Assembly (NCBI GenBank): GCA_044361315.1
Contig: JBIKJA010000008.1
Location: 118,535 to 182,534, forward strand
Direction of reading: 5' to 3'
Source of the DNA: Crocinitomix sp044361315
GTDB taxonomy: Bacteria > Bacteroidota > Bacteroidia > Flavobacteriales_D > Crocinitomicaceae
DNA length: 64,000 nt
The notes under the pieces are model-generated. The model did not search any database. It saw only the letters and a list, made by a program, of their open reading frames with translations, and had not been told where the DNA came from. Made by a program: the position numbers and the translations under genes. This document shows positions 61,087-64,000 of this stretch, in pieces (within the stretch, counting starts at the first letter, position 1; the number at the start of each line of letters is the position of its first letter).

Positions 61087-62079
61087 ATGAAAGTTTTAGT
61101 GACAGGTTCTGATGGGCTTTTGGGAAATAATTTAATTCGCGAATTACTCAATCGTAATTATCAAGTAACAGCATTCATTGAAGCGGGCAAGTCTTCTCCC
61201 ACTCTTTTGAACTTACAGATTAGCAAGTGTTCTGGGAACTTGTTGGATGCTAAAAGTGTTTTGGCAGCGATACAAGGAATGGATATTGTAATCCATTGTG
61301 CAGCAAATACAAGTATGTTTCCTGCGCGCCAAAAGATGGTGAAAGAAGTCAATATTTCTGGAACAGACAATGTGATTTCTGCCTGTCTACAAAGTAATGT
61401 TCAACGTTTAATTTATGTGGGTACCGCAAATTCTTTTAGTTCGGGAAATAAAGAAAATTTGGGATCAGAAAAAAATTCATACAATTCCTTTCATTATGGT
61501 TTAGATTATATGGATTCCAAATACATCGCACAACAAAGAGTGTTGGAAAAAGTCAAGAATGAAGGATTGAATGCTCTGGTGGTAAATCCAACATTTATGA
61601 TTGGCCCATTTGATTCTAGACCAACATCTGGTGAAATGATCCGAGGAGTTTACAATAAAAAAATACCAGGCTATACACTTGGTGGTAAAAATTTCGTTTC
61701 TGTTAAAGATGTAGCAGTTGCAATCACAAATGCCATCACCAAAGGGAAAATTGGAGAATGTTATATTCTAGGAAATGAAAACCTTACGTACAAAGAAGCT
61801 TTTCAAAAAATTGCAAGAATAGTTGGTGTTGAACCACCAAAAATCAAAATGAATACTCCAATTGTTAAAGCTTATGGAAGTATCAGTTCAATATTAGCTT
61901 CCTTTTTTAACAAAGTACCAAAAGTTACTAGAGAATTGGCAATTTTGTCTAGTGAGATACATTTTTACAGTTCGGAAAAAGCACAGTATGACTTAGATAT
62001 GCCTCAAACACCAATTGAACAAGCCATTAACGAATGTTTCGAATGGTTCATTGAAAATAATTACTTAACAAAAAAATAA
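61087..62079 (+). CDS. NAD(P)-dependent SDR, 3beta-HSD/dihydroflavonol-reductase-like
   Basis: 330 aa from the ATG at 61087 (MKVLVTGSDGLLGNNLIREL). Nucleotide motif TGSDGLLG, DIVIHCAAN strand, catalytic YxxxK as YMDSKYIAQQ, then NPTFMIGPFDSRPTSG, a substrate-pocket phrase of extended SDRs. It reduces or epimerises an unknown hydroxy/keto compound. Stop and the next start overlap in TAATG, so translation of SDR, CPBP protein and hydrolase is coupled. Close in type to the partial SDR at 63629. Confidence 0.88.
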   Translation: MKVLVTGSDGLLGNNLIRELLNRNYQVTAFIEAGKSSPTLLNLQISKCSGNLLDAKSVLAAIQGMDIVIHCAANTSMFPARQKMVKEVNISGTDNVISACLQSNVQRLIYVGTANSFSSGNKENLGSEKNSYNSFHYGLDYMDSKYIAQQRVLEKVKNEGLNALVVNPTFMIGPFDSRPTSGEMIRGVYNKKIPGYTLGGKNFVSVKDVAVAITNAITKGKIGECYILGNENLTYKEAFQKIARIVGVEPPKIKMNTPIVKAYGSISSILASFFNKVPKVTRELAILSSEIHFYSSEKAQYDLDMPQTPIEQAINECFEWFIENNYLTKK

Positions 62080-62840
62080 TGCTATTTATCAATACACAAA
62101 CCGTTGATTTCAGTTGGGGAAATCAAACAATTCAATCATTTTTCCCAATTTTACTTGCAGCCTCAGCCTTTATTACTTATTGGTTTATTGCACAGTCTCC
62201 TAGAATAAAGAATTTTTATTATTCTAAGTATACATTTGATCAAGCCTCCTATCGACATATTATTTTTACTAAAGCAATTGGTTTTATTGTAATGGGGATT
62301 CTGCCCTTGGTTTTGAGTTTAATAGTATTGAAGCCATGTCCTAAACATGGCTATGGACTTAAGTTAATTCCTGCAACGTTATTATTCTCTTTGATTTGGA
62401 TTATCGGACTTTGTATTATAGTAATTCCTCTTGTCTATTTTAGTGCGAAAAAAGCAAAGAACTTGGTAAATTACCCGCAAATCAGATCAAAATACTGGAA
62501 CAAAAAGATGTTTTATATGAATGCTTTTGGGTGGTTCATTTATCTTTTTGGGTATGAATTATTATTTAGAGGAATCCTTCTCTTTCCGCTTGTGGATTCT
62601 CTTGGGGTGTGGCCGGCAATTGCAATAAATATCGCTTTATATTCTGCAACTCACATTCCCAAAGGTTTGGATGAAACAATGGGAGCGCTTCCGCTTGGAT
62701 TGGTTCTTTGCATACTTACTTTATATTCAGGAACGATTTGGATTGCTTTTTTTGTGCATGTCGCAATGGCTTGGACAAACAGTTTTACCGCATTAAAATA
62801 CCATCCAGATATTCATTATACTCGAAACAATCGAAAATAA
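62079..62840 (+). CDS. CPBP-family intramembrane protein
   Basis: 253 aa with about seven membrane helices. The C-terminal half matches the CPBP (Abi/CAAX-protease-like) fold: FGYELLFRGILL, SATHIPKG and FFVHVAMAW supply the Glu, Arg and two His of the active site. The first Glu of the usual EExxxR motif is Tyr here, so activity is uncertain. Relatives cleave or bind membrane proteins or prenylated peptides and often accompany bacteriocin or lipid gene clusters. Overlaps both neighbours by one base. Confidence 0.85.
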   Translation: MLFINTQTVDFSWGNQTIQSFFPILLAASAFITYWFIAQSPRIKNFYYSKYTFDQASYRHIIFTKAIGFIVMGILPLVLSLIVLKPCPKHGYGLKLIPATLLFSLIWIIGLCIIVIPLVYFSAKKAKNLVNYPQIRSKYWNKKMFYMNAFGWFIYLFGYELLFRGILLFPLVDSLGVWPAIAINIALYSATHIPKGLDETMGALPLGLVLCILTLYSGTIWIAFFVHVAMAWTNSFTALKYHPDIHYTRNNRK

Positions 62841-63607
62841 TGAGTGGAATAAATCTGTTTTTATTAAGGGGTCTAACGCGAGAATCAGGACATTGGGGAT
62901 CATTTATTGATTTGATGAAGAAGGAATTGCCTCCAACCGCGAAAATCTTTTTAATGGATTTACCAGGATCCGGTATACACGTGAAGAAAAAGGCTTCCGT
63001 TAGTGTTCCTGTAATGGTTGATTTTATGCGTGATATTCATTATCATCAGTTACAAAACCAGGATAGTGTAAATATTATTTGTGCAACTTCTCTTGGAGGT
63101 ATGCTAGCTTCGGATTGGGTTATTCGGTATCCTTTTGATTTTAATGGCCTTGTAATTATAAACAGCAGTTTTAAATACATTTGTAAGAATAGTGAACGCA
63201 TACATAAACGGGTCAGATTAGATATTGTTAAAATATTGTTTTCTCGTACGATTGAAAAAAGAGAAGCATTGATTATTAAAGTTAATAGCAATAAGCCTGA
63301 ATTGTATCAAGATCTTTGTAAGGATTGGAGTAAAATACAGTATGAAAGAAAAATGACTAGAATGAATATCTTTAGACAATCAATAGCAGGCTACTTTTAT
63401 GGATTAAAAAATGAGAAACCTACTATTCCATTGTTGATTATCGGCTCTAAAGGAGACCGTATGGTTTGCCCGGAGTGTATTGATAAAATACATATAGCTT
63501 TTGGTGGAACTCTTGTTTGGCATCCTACATCTGGGCATGGTTTGCCAATTGATGATCCAAAATGGTTAAGCAAGCAAGTTGGAAATTGGTGTAAAAAAAC
63601 TTTTTAA
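62840..63607 (+). CDS. Alpha/beta hydrolase
   Basis: 255 aa from the ATG at 62840, inside the TAATG overlap with the CPBP gene (a longer open frame from 62708 lies within that gene and is not used). Opening LFLLRGLTRESGHWGSFID, LMDLPGSG (oxyanion area), the elbow CATSLGGMLAS (nucleophile Ser), the acid in GSKGDRMV and the His in SGHGLP: a full Ser-Asp-His triad. No signal peptide, so cytoplasmic. In the cluster it could hydrolyse an ester or thioester intermediate (inference). Confidence 0.88.
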   Translation: MSGINLFLLRGLTRESGHWGSFIDLMKKELPPTAKIFLMDLPGSGIHVKKKASVSVPVMVDFMRDIHYHQLQNQDSVNIICATSLGGMLASDWVIRYPFDFNGLVIINSSFKYICKNSERIHKRVRLDIVKILFSRTIEKREALIIKVNSNKPELYQDLCKDWSKIQYERKMTRMNIFRQSIAGYFYGLKNEKPTIPLLIIGSKGDRMVCPECIDKIHIAFGGTLVWHPTSGHGLPIDDPKWLSKQVGNWCKKTF

Positions 63608-63628
63608 AATTACTTTAAAGTTGTAAAC

Positions 63629-64000
63629 ATGAAAGTATTTATTTCAGGCGGAACAGGAAGCATTGGAGCCCATTTAATAAAAATGTTGTCGGACCAAGGT
63701 ACAATAATTCACGCTCTTGTAAGATCGAAAGATAAGGCAAAACACATTCTTTTTGATGGTGTTCAACTTTTTGAAGGTGATATTTTGAGTCCGCCATCAA
63801 TTGAACGTGCAATGCAAGGATGTAATAAAGTTTACCATTTAGCGGCTTTTGCTAAAGTTTGGTCAAAGGATAATGGTGATTTTTATTCGTATAATGTGCA
63901 AGGCACGGTTAATATTCTAGAATCTGCATTGTTAAATCAAATAGAAAAAATTATCATTACGAGTACTGCCGGGGTGTACGGGCCATCGATTAATGGTGTT
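63629..64000 (+). CDS. Second SDR of the cluster, N-terminal fragment (cut by window edge)
   Basis: 124 codons from the ATG at 63629 to the last base: MKVFISGGTGSIGAHLIKML, a Rossmann GGTGSIG motif, GDILSPPSIERAMQGCNKVY, HLAAFAKVW and TSTAGVYGPSING, where the TSTAGVYG strand carries the catalytic Ser/Thr. The YxxxK lies beyond the edge. The spacing of 21 bases after the hydrolase indicates the same operon. 3beta-HSD/dihydroflavonol-reductase-like. Confidence 0.88.
   Translation, partial: MKVFISGGTGSIGAHLIKMLSDQGTIIHALVRSKDKAKHILFDGVQLFEGDILSPPSIERAMQGCNKVYHLAAFAKVWSKDNGDFYSYNVQGTVNILESALLNQIEKIIITSTAGVYGPSINGV

Noticed and set aside
62708..62839. 44 extra N-terminal codons for the hydrolase
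   Set aside because: They overlap the C-terminal membrane helices of the CPBP protein in another frame; the ATG at 62840 in the TAATG overlap begins a normal hydrolase.

Overview
The window looks like a chromosome segment of a low-GC, gliding or T9SS-bearing Bacteroidota, most likely order Flavobacteriales (a Crocinitomicaceae/Fluviicola-like genus is my guess). The basis is: PorZ, GldD, GldE, PorP/SprF and many type IX secretion (T9SS) cargo proteins; promoters of the Bacteroidota type TAnnTTTG; absence of Shine-Dalgarno sequences before most genes; and the mutY-HU-small basic ORF-rng-recX and ssb-gldE-gldD orders usual in this group. This is read from the sequence by eye; no searches were run.

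Layout. 1-4.8 kb: start of an exonuclease III gene on the minus strand, then radA, porZ and recO on the plus strand. 4.9-9.2 kb: two secreted proteases (M43 metalloprotease with T9SS tail; C1/bleomycin-hydrolase type). 9.4-16.5 kb: DUF2480 protein, an SDR, a double-domain prolyl isomerase, a repeat-rich intergenic tract, an unknown 125-aa protein, heme A synthase, glutathione peroxidase, and two overlapping outer-membrane barrel genes. 16.6-30 kb: a T9SS type-B surface protein, a hairpin-rich gap, dinB, a CNNM/CorC-type transporter, the hemACD cluster, lspA, a DksA-like regulator, a nitroreductase, a second M43 protease and uvrC. 30-45.4 kb: a TPR-like protein, a three-gene operon for a 1948-aa surface protein with its PorP/SprF partner and an OmpA protein, a decayed gene, and a secreted alpha/beta hydrolase-PKD protein. 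45.5-57.8 kb: ssb-gldE-gldD-histidine kinase operon, mutY, HU, a 30-aa basic protein, rng, recX, a large SF1 helicase with a HAD phosphatase, and a LytTR regulator.

58-64 kb is accessory DNA. Two tRNA genes (CAT, probably Ile2; and Arg-TCG) are followed by a large serine recombinase whose last codons are the antisense of the tRNA-Arg gene. This is the mark of an element integrated at that tRNA. Upstream of the recombinase are two tiny overlapping ORFs and an unknown 237-aa protein. Beyond them lies a plus-strand, translationally coupled cluster: SDR, CPBP membrane protein, alpha/beta hydrolase, and a second SDR cut by the window edge.

Most unusual points: the recombinase/tRNA-Arg junction with a partial tRNA duplication; the SDR-CPBP-hydrolase-SDR cluster; several genes with the promoter -7 box only 5-9 bases before the start codon (possible leaderless mRNAs); promoter-plus-hairpin leaders before the prolyl isomerase, the 30-aa basic protein and rng; several palindromic repeat elements, including a perfect 23-bp stem; and a recent 705-bp tandem duplication inside the giant surface protein gene. 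I saw no CRISPR array and no rRNA genes.
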